Made by a program: the position numbers and the translations under genes. 64,000 nucleotides of DNA. Origin: Herbaspirillum rubrisubalbicans (GTDB lineage Bacteria; Pseudomonadota; Gammaproteobacteria; Burkholderiales; Burkholderiaceae_D). The DNA is taken from positions 5,553,594 through 5,617,593 of the forward strand of contig NZ_CP024996.1 of NCBI RefSeq assembly GCF_003719195.1. The letters are read 5' to 3'. The notes beneath the pieces are model-generated. The model was given only the letters and a program-made list of their open reading frames with translations. It ran no database searches and had not been told where the DNA came from. Numbering within the stretch: the first letter of the stretch is position 1; every line of letters begins with the position of its first letter. Below are positions 1-8,568 of this stretch, piece by piece.

Positions 1-111
1 CAACAGATGCAGGCCGATCTGCGCCAGCTCATTCGCGGCTGGCGACCGATGCAGGTGGAGCTGTATTTCCGTTGCAAGCCCATGGGACTGAGCCTGCAGG
101 CGTTGCTCTAG
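1..111 (+). CDS. C-terminal fragment of an unidentified protein (gene enters from the left)
   Basis: An open frame runs from the first base for 36 codons and stops at TAG (109-111). The peptide ends in YFRCKPMGLSLQALL. The stop shares the palindrome CTAG with the stop of the converging minus-strand gene, a layout typical of tightly packed convergent genes. I do not recognise the family, and too little is present to assign a function. It could also be chance reading frame, since only 111 bases are visible. Confidence 0.4.
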   Translation, partial: QQMQADLRQLIRGWRPMQVELYFRCKPMGLSLQALL

Positions 112-1433
112 CCAAGAGGGAAGTCACGTTCACGCAGCGGCAGGCCAGCGGCATCGAAACCATCGGCCAGGCGCAGCGCCGCCACGCCCAACGAAGTGAC
201 GGCATCGGCGGCATCGAACAGGGCTTCCTGCAGATCGCCATCGACCGCCTGGATCGAGCGCGCCAATTCACCTTGCGTGCCGCGCAAGACGATGTGCAGG
301 CGGCTGCCCTCTGCCTCGTCGCCATCCTCGACGATGGCCAGGATGGCCGTGGCCTGGGCCGCCGTGGCGCCGGCCTGCGCCAGTCCTGCTTCCAGTTCGG
401 AGAGCGTCTGCAAGGTGCGGTACTCGCCATTGCCGGTGCGCTTGGCGCCATGGAACAAGTCCTGGTAGAGGAAGTGCAACTGACACTGCGCCGCCTCGCC
501 GGAGCTACCCGTAAGGCATTGCTGCATCAGCGGCGTGACCTGCGCGCTCCACTGGCGGAAGCGCTCGGCGCGCGCTTCGAAGTAGGCGTCGGCAGCCTCC
601 TCCTGCGGCGGAATGGCATAGAAGGGATCGTCCACGTCCTTCAATGCAAAGCCCAGCAGGAAGCGCAATTCCAGTGCCTCATCGTCGGCAGCAAAGCTGC
701 TGGCCGGCCAGCCGCGCATACTGCGTTCGATGGCCGGCACGCTCAGGATCTTCTTGTCGGTCAGCGAAGCGAAGGCATCGCGATTCATGGCCTCGACTTC
801 GCTGAAACTCAGGGCATTGATCTCTTCTGGATGATAGAGATGGTGCACCAGCACCACGCGCGCCTGGGGGCTTTCCAGCCCACCCTCCTGCAGGCTGGCG
901 CGCAAGGCATCGAAGGCATCGCCATCGGCTAACGCCTGTTCTGCGCGCAAGCCGCCGCGGGTGCGTACCAGCAGCGGGATCAGGAAGGCGTTGATTTCGA
1001 GCTCCTTGTCGCCCCGCCGCAGCACGATGATGTCGGCACCCTCTTCCACCACGTCCCGCAGGAAGGCGTGGCCGCGCTGATCGTCATAGCGTAGCTGTTC
1101 CAGGGCCTCATACAGGGTGTCATCGTCGCGCTCGCGCAGGGTATTGCGCACCATGCGCTCCAGCTCATCCTGGCCGATACGGCGACCGCGGCGGTCCGGC
1201 GCACTGGCGGCCACCGCACTGGCCAGCGCCACCATCTGCTGCACCCGCAGTTCATCTTCATCCAGGCTCTGCGAGGCGGCGTGCGCCTGATGCTGGCGGC
1301 GGCGTGCCGCCTCGGTGGAGACATGGGTACGCGGCTTGTCGCGCGCCGGCCCCTGCTTGGTCTGGCCCGCGGGCTTGGCATTGGCCTGCTGTTTGGCTTG
1401 TGGTTTGGCTTGCGGGCGTTTGGCTTGGTTCAT
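108..1433 (-). CDS. Unrecognised 441-aa cytoplasmic protein with a basic N-terminal tail
   Basis: The frame begins MNQAKRPQAKPQAKQ with a GAGGAAG ribosome-binding site just upstream, so I chose ATG at 1433; the frame stays open further upstream but there it reads antisense through the neighbouring exporter gene. The first 50 or so residues are rich in Lys, Gln and Ala and look disordered. The rest is acidic and helical, with no signal peptide or membrane segment and no catalytic motif I know. The EamA exporter ends 24 bases upstream on the same strand, so the two are probably co-transcribed. Function unknown. It is likely real because base use and acidity are like those of the neighbours and a start site is present. 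Confidence 0.7.
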   Translation of the reverse strand: MNQAKRPQAKPQAKQQANAKPAGQTKQGPARDKPRTHVSTEAARRRQHQAHAASQSLDEDELRVQQMVALASAVAASAPDRRGRRIGQDELERMVRNTLRERDDDTLYEALEQLRYDDQRGHAFLRDVVEEGADIIVLRRGDKELEINAFLIPLLVRTRGGLRAEQALADGDAFDALRASLQEGGLESPQARVVLVHHLYHPEEINALSFSEVEAMNRDAFASLTDKKILSVPAIERSMRGWPASSFAADDEALELRFLLGFALKDVDDPFYAIPPQEEAADAYFEARAERFRQWSAQVTPLMQQCLTGSSGEAAQCQLHFLYQDLFHGAKRTGNGEYRTLQTLSELEAGLAQAGATAAQATAILAIVEDGDEAEGSRLHIVLRGTQGELARSIQAVDGDLQEALFDAADAVTSLGVAALRLADGFDAAGLPLRERDFPLG

Positions 1434-1456
1434 TTCTTCCTCGCTCAGTTCAGCGG

Positions 1457-2386
1457 TCAGTTGTCGGTCGCTGCGCGACCGGGCAGCGTGGCCAGGAACA
1501 TCCCGGCCAGCGCCACGGCAAATGCACCGGCCTGCAATGCCGAGAGGCGTTCTCCCAGCGCCAGCACCCCGACCACGGCGGCCGACACCGGCAGCATCAC
1601 GGTAAAGACGCCGGCACGCGCAGCCGGCACCACTTTCAATCCGGTCATCCACAGCCACACGGTCCACACGCTGGCCGCCAATCCATAGAACACCAGCAGC
1701 AACCAGATGTTGAGCGGCACGGTGGAAAAATCGAATTTGAGTGCGGTGTAGAGTCCCATGGGCGTCATCAGCAACAGCCCCCACAGGTTGATGACCGCAC
1801 TGATGCGCTTGGGTGTGAGTACGGCGGTAAGCTTCTTGCCGATGACCGCATAGGCGGCCTCGCACAGCACGGCACAGAACACCAGCACATTGCCCAGCCA
1901 GGCGTATTGCGCAGGCGCAGCGCCACTGCTGCCGGCTGCACCATGCGTATCCTTGGCCAGCGACAGCAGGCCGATGCCGATCGCCCCGCAAGCCACCGCT
2001 CCCCACACCCGCAGGCTGATCCTTTCCTTCAGGAAGACCCAGCTCATCACCGCCACCACGGCCGGGATGGACGACATGATCACCCCGGCCGAGACCGCAT
2101 TGGTCATCGACACGCCGGTGATCATGCACAGCGTGAAAAGGAAATTGCCGAGGAAGGATTCCAGGAAGACCAACCAGCGCGACTGGGTGGAGAGCGGCTG
2201 TTCAGCGGCCGGCTTTTTCATCCAGCGCAACATGGCCACGGCGCCGATGGCAAAGCGCAGCCAGGCCAGCAGGAACACCGGCAGCATCGCCGCCAGCGGC
2301 TTGGTCAGCGCGACGTAGGCGCCGACTAAGGACATGCTCAGGATCAGACAGCCGTAGCCCAGGGGGCGGCTGGGGGTGTAGCTCAT
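1457..2386 (-). CDS. EamA/DMT-superfamily inner-membrane transporter
   Basis: This 309-residue protein is almost entirely hydrophobic, with about ten predicted membrane helices in two homologous halves. The halves begin near residues 10 (GCLILSMSLVGAYVALTKPLA) and 160, the usual arrangement of two EamA repeats. Family members export amino acids, nucleotides or other metabolites; the substrate cannot be read from sequence. It lies 24 bases upstream of the unrecognised 441-aa gene and probably shares its transcript. The region 2387-2520 separates it from the sulfur cluster and shows no clear gene. Confidence 0.85.
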   Translation of the reverse strand: MSYTPSRPLGYGCLILSMSLVGAYVALTKPLAAMLPVFLLAWLRFAIGAVAMLRWMKKPAAEQPLSTQSRWLVFLESFLGNFLFTLCMITGVSMTNAVSAGVIMSSIPAVVAVMSWVFLKERISLRVWGAVACGAIGIGLLSLAKDTHGAAGSSGAAPAQYAWLGNVLVFCAVLCEAAYAVIGKKLTAVLTPKRISAVINLWGLLLMTPMGLYTALKFDFSTVPLNIWLLLVFYGLAASVWTVWLWMTGLKVVPAARAGVFTVMLPVSAAVVGVLALGERLSALQAGAFAVALAGMFLATLPGRAATDN

Positions 2387-2520
2387 GTTGGGTGTGATGT
2401 TGGTCTCGGGGCCAGCAGCCGCGCAGGCGCTGGCGGATGGATTGAGCCAGCATTTTAACCGCTCGCGCGCGTTGCACTGCCGACGATGCTAGGGCCTGAC
2501 CAAGAACACCCACCCCTGGT

Positions 2521-3900
2521 TCAGACCTGCTCCACCGCCGCCCCCACCCGGAACCCCGCCCCCACATGCTCTGGCGGCAAGGTCGCACCACGCTGGAACA
2601 GCTTTTCGCGCAGCGTTCCCTGGGCATATTCGCGCTTGTAGACACCACGCTCCTGCAACACCGGAATGACCAGTTCGATGAAGTCTTCGAAGCTCTCCGG
2701 GCTGACCGTGCGGGTCAGGTTGTAGCCATCGATGCCGGTGTCGTTCACCCAGCTTTCCAGTTCATCGGCGACGCGCTCGGGCGCACCTACGATGCTGGCG
2801 TAGCGGCCCCCCAGTTCCAGCTGCTGCAACAGCTTGCGCTTGGTCCAGTTCAGTTCCGGTTGGGTCACCACCTTGGTCAGCGATTCGATGGCATTGGTCT
2901 TGGCGGCGCGTATCGGTTCATCCAGTCCGTACTTTGAAAAGTCGATGCCGGTGCCTGCCGAGAAATGGGCCAGGCCCGCCTCGGGATTGGCATAGCGGGC
3001 ATATTCGCGATACCGATCCTGGGCTTCCTGCTCGGTGCGCCCGGTGACCACGGTCAGGCCCATGAAGATCTTGATGGCCTGCGCATCGCGCCCCTCGCGC
3101 AGGGCGCCCTCGCGGATGCTCTGCACCAGCTTGCGGGTGGCGTCCTTGCTCTGGCTGGAGATGAAGACGCATTCGGCATGACGCGCACCAAAGGCTTGCC
3201 CACGCCCGGAGGAGCCGGCCTGGTACAGCACCGGGGTGCGCTGGCGCGAGGGTTCGCTCAGATGGATGCCTTCAACATGATAGTAGTCACCGTGGTGACT
3301 AATCGGATGCACCTTGGCCGGATCGGCATAGATGCGCCGCGCACGGTCGCGCAGCACGGCGCCGTCTTCCCAGCTACCCTCCCACAGTTTGTAGACCACT
3401 TCCATGAATTCATCGGCGCGGTCGTAGCGCTGGTCGTGTTCCAGTTGTTCGTGCAGGCCCATGGCGCGCGCGGCGCTGTCGAGATAACCGGTGACGATGT
3501 TCCAGCCCACCCGGCCACGGCTCAAATGATCCAGCGTGGACATGCGGCGCGCAAACAGGAACGGCGCTTCGTAGGTCAGGTTGGCGGTGACGCCAAAACC
3601 CAGGTGCTCGGTCACGGCCGCCATGGCCGAGACCAGCATGAGCGGGTCATTGACGGGCAACTGGATGGTCTCGCGCAGGGTCAGGTCGGTATTACCCTGG
3701 TAGACGTCATAGACCCCCACGATATCGGCCAGGAACAATCCATCGAACTTGCCGCGTTCCAGCAGGCGGGCCAGATCGGTCCAGTAAGTGACGTCGGTGT
3801 AATCCTGCGAGCGGTCGCGCGGATGCGTCCACAGGCCGTGGTTGATGTGGCTGACGCAATTCATGTTGAATGCGTTGAGCCGGATTTCCTTCTTGGCCAT
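2521..3900 (-). CDS. FMN-dependent monooxygenase of the NtaA/SnaA/DszA luciferase-like family
   Basis: The 459-residue protein has the family N-terminus (NHGLWTHPRDRSQDYTDVTYW), the segment GKFDGLFLADIVGVYDVY near residue 55, and the conserved GRVGWNIVTGYLDSAARAMGL block around residue 130. These fit a TIM-barrel flavin monooxygenase that uses reduced FMN supplied by a separate reductase. Relatives oxidise sulfonates, sulfones, nitrilotriacetate or dibenzothiophene sulfone. It lies 9 bases after a SfnB-type gene on the same strand, with a second SfnB gene before that. The trio is therefore most likely a sulfur-scavenging operon. The exact substrate is not determined, and the partner reductase is not in view. 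Confidence 0.85.
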   Translation of the reverse strand: MAKKEIRLNAFNMNCVSHINHGLWTHPRDRSQDYTDVTYWTDLARLLERGKFDGLFLADIVGVYDVYQGNTDLTLRETIQLPVNDPLMLVSAMAAVTEHLGFGVTANLTYEAPFLFARRMSTLDHLSRGRVGWNIVTGYLDSAARAMGLHEQLEHDQRYDRADEFMEVVYKLWEGSWEDGAVLRDRARRIYADPAKVHPISHHGDYYHVEGIHLSEPSRQRTPVLYQAGSSGRGQAFGARHAECVFISSQSKDATRKLVQSIREGALREGRDAQAIKIFMGLTVVTGRTEQEAQDRYREYARYANPEAGLAHFSAGTGIDFSKYGLDEPIRAAKTNAIESLTKVVTQPELNWTKRKLLQQLELGGRYASIVGAPERVADELESWVNDTGIDGYNLTRTVSPESFEDFIELVIPVLQERGVYKREYAQGTLREKLFQRGATLPPEHVGAGFRVGAAVEQV

Positions 3901-3909
3901 GCGAGCTCC

Positions 3910-5166
3910 TCAGATCGCGCCGTGGCGCGGCGGCTTCTTGCCGTTCAAGACGTAGTTGCCGATGGCGTGGTATTTCCAGCGCACCGGGTCGTGCAGCGTA
4001 TGGGTGCGAGCATTGCGCCAGTGACGGTCGAGATTGTGTTCGGACAGCGTCGATTGCGACCCGGCCAGCTCGAACAGTTTGCTGCCGGCCGCCAGCGACA
4101 CCTCGGTAGTCAACACACGCGCTTCGGCCACGGCGATGGACGCTGCGGCGACGCTGTCCTCGTCAGGGGCATCCGCGGCGGCCTCGACCTTGCGCGCGGC
4201 ACGGCGTACCAGGGCTTCGGCGGCGTGCAATTGGATGGTCAGATCCCCCACTTCACGGATGGTCAGCGGATCGTCAGCGGCGCGCTGCACGCCGCTGTCG
4301 ACCCAGGCCCGCGAGCGGGTGCGCACGAACTCCAGCAGGTCGGCATAGGCGGCGCGGGCGATGCCCAGGTCGATGGCGGCGTGCTGGAGCTGCGCCATGG
4401 GCCCCAACTGGGTGGGCCGCGTAAAGGCGCTGGCAAACCCGATCACGGCCTCAGCAGGGACATGCACATTCTCGAACACGGCACTGCCGCTGCCAGTGGT
4501 GCGCTGGCCGAAGCCGGACCAGTCGTCGATGATGGTCAGGCCCGTTGCATGACGCGGCACGATGGCCAGTTGCTGCACACCGTCCTCATCGATCACCGAG
4601 GTCGGTACCCAGTCGGCAAAGAGCGCGCCGGTCGCATAGAACTTGCGGCCATTGATGCGGTAGCCGGGGCCGTGTTCGTTGCGGGTAAGGCGGGTCTTGC
4701 GGTCATGCGAGGTCTTGGTGCCCAGTTCGGCCAGGGCATTGCCGAAGCGCTGGCCCTGCAACACCTGCTCGAAGAAGAAACGCTTCTGGGCATCGCTGCC
4801 ATTGACCCGAATCACTTCCACCGCATAGAAATGGTTTTGCGGAATCTGTCCGATGGAACCATCGGCAGCGGACAGAGTGGCGATCACCTCGGCCAGGGTG
4901 CCGTAGGACACCCCGGCACCGCCATATTCCTTGGGCACGGTGATGCCCCACAGGCCCGAGCGCACGTAGCGTTCCAGTTCATCCCAGGGCAACTTGCGTT
5001 CGCGGTCGCGCAAGGCGGCCTCGCCACGGAAGTCCTCGGCCAGTTGGCGGGCGCTGGCCAGCGCCTGGGCATCATCGCGGATGCGCGCCACCAGGCGCGG
5101 CGGTGTGGAGGAAGGCGGCGGCAGGGTATCGAGGGTGGTGGCGCTGAGCGCGGCGGTCTGGGTCAT
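3910..5166 (-). CDS. SfnB-family acyl-CoA dehydrogenase-like sulfur-acquisition oxidoreductase (copy 2)
   Basis: This 418-residue protein has the acyl-CoA dehydrogenase fold. The N-terminal helical segment contains LPWDELERYVRSGLWGITVPKEYGGAG. The middle domain contains RINGRKFYATGALFADW, and the C-terminal helices end in DRHWRNARTHTLHDPVRWKYHAIGNYVLNG. This last block is typical of the SfnB/DszC branch of flavin monooxygenases rather than of true CoA dehydrogenases. The branch is associated with use of dimethyl sulfone and other organosulfur compounds. It lies between a paralogue upstream and a luciferase-like monooxygenase downstream, and is probably translated from the same message. Confidence 0.82.
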   Translation of the reverse strand: MTQTAALSATTLDTLPPPSSTPPRLVARIRDDAQALASARQLAEDFRGEAALRDRERKLPWDELERYVRSGLWGITVPKEYGGAGVSYGTLAEVIATLSAADGSIGQIPQNHFYAVEVIRVNGSDAQKRFFFEQVLQGQRFGNALAELGTKTSHDRKTRLTRNEHGPGYRINGRKFYATGALFADWVPTSVIDEDGVQQLAIVPRHATGLTIIDDWSGFGQRTTGSGSAVFENVHVPAEAVIGFASAFTRPTQLGPMAQLQHAAIDLGIARAAYADLLEFVRTRSRAWVDSGVQRAADDPLTIREVGDLTIQLHAAEALVRRAARKVEAAADAPDEDSVAAASIAVAEARVLTTEVSLAAGSKLFELAGSQSTLSEHNLDRHWRNARTHTLHDPVRWKYHAIGNYVLNGKKPPRHGAI

Positions 5167-5208
5167 GACGATTCGGTGTCGAAGAGAAAGGAAGGCGCAG
5201 GACGAAGA

Positions 5209-6444
5209 TCAGCTCCAGTTATGGCGCGGCGGTGGCGTGCCATTCAAGGCATAGTTGCCGACCGCGAAATACTTCCAGCGCACCGGATCATGCAGCGTAT
5301 GCACGCGCGCATTGCGCCAGTGACGGTCGAGGTTGTGCGTGGCCAGGGTGGCCGCCGAACCGGAGAGTTCGAACAGTTTTTCGGAGGCCTGCAAGGCCAC
5401 TTCGGTGGAAAGTACCTTGGCCTCGGCCACGGCCACCGAGGCTTGCGCCATCTGTTCGAAGCTGATCTGTGCGGGCAGCGCATCGAGCAGCGCGGCGGCG
5501 TCTTCCAGCAAGGCTTCGGCAGCGTGCAGGCGCAGGCTCAGGTTGCCGATGTCGCGCAGGATGTAGGGATCGTCGGCGGCGCGTTCCAGGCCGCTATCGG
5601 CATAGGGGCGCGAGCGCGTGGTGACGAAGGCGATGGTGTCCTGCACGGCAGCCTGGGCGATGCCGGCATCGATGGCGGCCTGGAGCAGTTGCGAGACCGG
5701 GCCGATATTGTTGGGCCGTTGCAGCGTGTCCTTCAACGGCAACACCTGCTCGGCCGGCACCCGCACGTTGTCGAACACCACCGTGCCGCTGGCGGTGGTG
5801 CGCTGGCCGAAGCTGGACCAGTCGTCGATGACGCGCAGGCCGGCCGCATCGTGGCGGTTGTAGACCACCAGCGGCTGGCCATCGTCATCGATGGCGCGGG
5901 TGGGGATCCAGTGTGCATAGAGCGCGCCGGTGGAATAGAAACGGGTGCCATTCAAGCGGTAGCTGCCATCACCGGCCTCGGTGTCCAGCGTAGCGCGGGT
6001 GCGCACGTCGAGCACGTTCTTGCCGTTACGTTCCGGCCCGGCATTGCCCAGGCGCGCGCCGTCCAGCACTTCGCCGAAGAAGAAGCGCTGTTGTGCTTGG
6101 CTAGCGAAGTTGGCGATCAGGTTGAGGTTGCCGAAGTGGTTCTGCGGGATCTGGCCGATGGAAGGGTCGGCGGCGGAGATGAGGCGAAACACCTCGGCCA
6201 CCGTCTGCCATGAGGCGCCAATGCCGCCATGGCTGCGCGGCACCGTGATGGCCCACAAGCCGCTGTGCGAAAAGCGTTCGATCTGCTGGAACGGCAGGAT
6301 GCGCTCGCGGTCGCGTTGGGCGGCGCTTTGCGCGAACTCGGCCGCCAGTTCGGCGGCCACCTGTAGCGCCTGTGCCTGGCTGGTGATGCGCTGGGCACTG
6401 CGTGCGCCGGGTCGATAAGGGGTTGCGAGGATGTGCGCAGACAT
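5209..6444 (-). CDS. SfnB-family acyl-CoA dehydrogenase-like sulfur-acquisition oxidoreductase (copy 1)
   Basis: The start is ATG at 6444 (MSAHILATPYRPGARSAQ), placed behind AGGAG with a seven-base gap; a longer open frame to 6606 has no family homology. The 411-residue protein parallels its downstream neighbour: helical N-terminus with ILPFQQIERFSHSGLWAITVP, middle domain with RLNGTRFYSTGALYAHW, and C-terminal LDRHWRNARVHTLHDPVRWKYFAVGNYALNG. The two are evidently a tandem duplication that has diverged. It appears to be the first gene of the three-gene organosulfur operon, with its promoter in 6445-6700, the region it shares divergently with the DUF3717 gene. Confidence 0.82.
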   Translation of the reverse strand: MSAHILATPYRPGARSAQRITSQAQALQVAAELAAEFAQSAAQRDRERILPFQQIERFSHSGLWAITVPRSHGGIGASWQTVAEVFRLISAADPSIGQIPQNHFGNLNLIANFASQAQQRFFFGEVLDGARLGNAGPERNGKNVLDVRTRATLDTEAGDGSYRLNGTRFYSTGALYAHWIPTRAIDDDGQPLVVYNRHDAAGLRVIDDWSSFGQRTTASGTVVFDNVRVPAEQVLPLKDTLQRPNNIGPVSQLLQAAIDAGIAQAAVQDTIAFVTTRSRPYADSGLERAADDPYILRDIGNLSLRLHAAEALLEDAAALLDALPAQISFEQMAQASVAVAEAKVLSTEVALQASEKLFELSGSAATLATHNLDRHWRNARVHTLHDPVRWKYFAVGNYALNGTPPPRHNWS

Positions 6445-6700
6445 GGACCACTCCTGAGAATGCAGCGGCCAATGCGCCGCATGAGGGGTCTCATTAAAGC
6501 AAAGCACAAGGCCGATCCGAACGAAGCATTGCGCATGTGCTTGCTTGGTTTTCGCATGTGGCGCAGCGCAGGGCACCGATGCAGAAACTGCATGATGCCC
6601 CGACAAGCCCGGCAGTACTGTGTTTTCAGCCAGTATCGGGAGGCAAAATGGGTTAGAATGCGGCCACGTTTTGCCTTAGCTCTTTATCAGAAACACCGCC

Positions 6701-6907
6701 ATGCTCACCCTCACCGAACTCGAAGATGCAATCAATTACTGGCGCCACCAGCGCCCGGCCAGCGGAGAGGAGTGTGCACTGTCCCCCGAAGTCAATGCCC
6801 TGGCCAGCCTCTATGCGCTGATGATCTTCCATCGCCGCCACGAAGTGGACCTGGAACAGATCGATACCCAGGCGCGCCAGTTGATCGAAGCCTGGCTGGC
6901 CAGTTGA
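6701..6907 (+). CDS. DUF3717 small protein
   Basis: A 68-residue acidic, helical protein starting MLTLTELEDAINYWRHQRP. The pattern (ELEDAINYWR, a conserved middle LSPEVNALASLYALMIFHRR, and a C-terminal IEAWLAS) matches DUF3717, a small domain found mainly in Burkholderiales and of unknown function. There is no signal peptide. It is divergent from the SfnB operon, and a TTAGAAT hexamer region near 6653 could be the -10 of its promoter. A short tandem repeat follows its stop codon. Confidence 0.75.
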   Translation: MLTLTELEDAINYWRHQRPASGEECALSPEVNALASLYALMIFHRRHEVDLEQIDTQARQLIEAWLAS

Positions 6908-6922
6908 ATCGCTGAACCTATC

Positions 6923-6968
6923 AGAGCTCTGACCTCTAGAGCTCTGATCTCTAAGACCTCTGACCTCT
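6923..6968. repeat. Three-unit 15-bp tandem repeat
   Basis: Units at 6923-6937, 6938-6952 and 6954-6968 read AGAGCTCTGACCTCT, AGAGCTCTGATCTCT and AGACCTCTGACCTCT. The core AGAGCTCT is itself a palindrome. The array lies just after the DUF3717 stop codon. No function is evident; it has the look of a minisatellite that could vary in copy number. Confidence 0.8.
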
Positions 6969-7098
6969 GGCACCTGCCTCTGCTTTCCCTGGTTTGACCA
7001 TGACGACGGTCACTTTCCTGTAAGCGCGTTATCCTAGACTCCTTCTCAACGTTCCCATGCCTCTGGTGCGTCCCGGGAACACCATGAAAGGATGAACG

Positions 7099-8337
7099 AT
7101 GCGCAAGGAGCCCGAACAGTTGCCGCCCACCAATGGTCCTGCTGCGCCAGTGCGCAAAGCCCGCGCCGGCAAGCGCAGTGCCGCTGCCCCCGAGACCAAG
7201 CCGCGTGTGGCCTTGGTGCTGCAGGGCGGCGGTGCGCTGGGGGCCTATCAGGCCGGTGTCTACCAGGCATTGCATGAGCACGACTTCACCCCGGACTGGG
7301 TGGTCGGCACCTCCATTGGCGCCATCAATGCCGCATTGATCGCCGGCAATCCGCGTGAAACCCGCATCGAACGCCTGCGCGAATTCTGGGAGACGGTGGC
7401 CCACCCCGATCTGTTCGACCTGCGCCAGGTGCCCGACACGCTGCGCCCCTGGGCCACCCGCCTGACCACGCTGGACACTTTCCTGCGCGGCACCCCCGGC
7501 TTCTTCCGCCCGCGCCCGCTCAACGCCTTCACCCTGGGCCTGCCGGTGCCGCCCGAGGAAGCCAGCTTCTACAGCACCGCCGAGCTGGGCCAGACCCTGT
7601 CGCGGCTGGTCGATTTCGATTACCTCAATGGCCAGTCCGGCATCCGCATGACCGTGGCGGCAGTGAAAGTGTCCTGTGGCTCGCTGGTCAATTTCGATAC
7701 CCGCGAACGCGTGCTGGGGCCGGAGCACGTCATGGCCAGCGGCGCGCTGCCGCCGGGTTTCGCTCCGGTGCGGGTCGATGGCGAGCTGTACTGGGATGGC
7801 GGCCTGTATTCCAACACGCCGCTGGAAGCCGTGCTCAACGATGAACCGCGCACCAACCTGGTCTGCCTGATGGTGGACCTGTGGCACGCCGATGGCCCGG
7901 AACCGCGCACCCTGGAAGAGGTGGTCACGCGCGAGAAGGATGTCACCTTCGCCTCGCGCTCGCAGCGCCATATCGATGCCTATCTGCAGCAATACCGCCT
8001 GCGCCGCGCCGCCCACGACCTCTACCAGCGCCTGCCGCCCGAACTGCTGACCCAGGAAGACCGGCAGATGATGGCCGAGCTCAACGCCGATACCACCATC
8101 CACATCGTGCGGCTGGCCTATGCCGGGCGCGACTGGAACATGGCCTCCAAGGATGTCAACTTCGCCCGCGGTTCGGTGCAGTGGCGCTGGGAACAGGGCT
8201 ACCAGGATGCCCTGCGCGGCATCGCCTTGAGCCAGGAAGACTCCTTCGGCCAGAGCGAGGCCGGCATCGTGGTGCATGACCTGCCCAGCGGCCAGACCCA
8301 CATCAGCGCCGCAAAAACGACCGAGCGTTCGTCTTGA
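7099..8337 (+). CDS. Patatin-like phospholipase
   Basis: The 412-residue protein shows the patatin signature. The oxyanion-hole glycine loop is LVLQGGGALGAYQAGVY (about residues 38-54), the nucleophile elbow GTSIGA (about 72-77) carries the catalytic Ser, and the catalytic Asp lies in DGGLYSNTPL (about 233). A C-terminal extension after residue 280 matches the DUF3734-type tail seen in many proteobacterial patatins. The enzyme would hydrolyse acyl esters of lipids; the basic Pro/Lys/Ala-rich first 35 residues are not a signal peptide. The phasin gene follows 230 bases downstream, so a link to polyhydroxyalkanoate granules or lipid turnover is possible but not shown. Confidence 0.88.
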   Translation: MRKEPEQLPPTNGPAAPVRKARAGKRSAAAPETKPRVALVLQGGGALGAYQAGVYQALHEHDFTPDWVVGTSIGAINAALIAGNPRETRIERLREFWETVAHPDLFDLRQVPDTLRPWATRLTTLDTFLRGTPGFFRPRPLNAFTLGLPVPPEEASFYSTAELGQTLSRLVDFDYLNGQSGIRMTVAAVKVSCGSLVNFDTRERVLGPEHVMASGALPPGFAPVRVDGELYWDGGLYSNTPLEAVLNDEPRTNLVCLMVDLWHADGPEPRTLEEVVTREKDVTFASRSQRHIDAYLQQYRLRRAAHDLYQRLPPELLTQEDRQMMAELNADTTIHIVRLAYAGRDWNMASKDVNFARGSVQWRWEQGYQDALRGIALSQEDSFGQSEAGIVVHDLPSGQTHISAAKTTERSS

Positions 8338-8396
8338 TCGCCCGCAAAGCCAGGCCTGGTGCGCCGTCGCATAATTCCCACGGCACCAGAAATATT

Positions 8397-8413
8397 TTTG
8401 TGCGACGCACAAA
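8397..8413. promoter_or_regulatory. Upstream PhaR-like operator
   Basis: A perfect 7-bp inverted repeat, TTTGTGC-GAC-GCACAAA, lies immediately upstream of the phasin promoter. Its core TGC-N3-GCA matches the binding motif reported for the PHB regulator of Herbaspirillum (PhbF/PhaR type, TGC-N3-GCA core, from memory). A second, less symmetric copy lies at 8454-8468. Confidence 0.6.
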
Positions 8414-8419
8414 TAACAC

Positions 8420-8447
8420 TTGATTTCACCAAAGAAGTGCATAGAAT
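8420..8447 (+). promoter_or_regulatory. Phasin promoter (sigma70 type)
   Basis: TTGATT at 8420-8425 and TAGAAT at 8442-8447 are separated by 16 bases. Transcription would start near 8454, inside the second PhaR-like operator. Confidence 0.55.
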
Positions 8448-8453
8448 AGGAAT

Positions 8454-8468
8454 TGTTGCGGCGCACAA
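8454..8468. promoter_or_regulatory. Downstream PhaR-like operator at the predicted transcription start
   Basis: TGTTGCGGCGCACAA fits TG-N-TGC-N3-GCA. It overlaps the expected +1 of the phasin promoter, so binding there would block initiation. Its centre is about 56 bases from that of the upstream operator. Confidence 0.55.
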
Positions 8469-8568
8469 ATCATGAAGTTCGATTGATTTTGGTAGAAAGC
8501 CGCTCTCGAAATCCGATGCTTATCCGTCACGCGCATCGGCAAGCTTATTTGTCATATTCACTCTGGAG

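Noticed and set aside
2965..6213. Plus-strand open frame of more than 1000 codons across the sulfur cluster
   Set aside because: It lies antisense to three well-supported minus-strand genes. Its translation is low complexity (Gly, Ala, Gln, His rich), as expected from the reverse of GC-rich codons.
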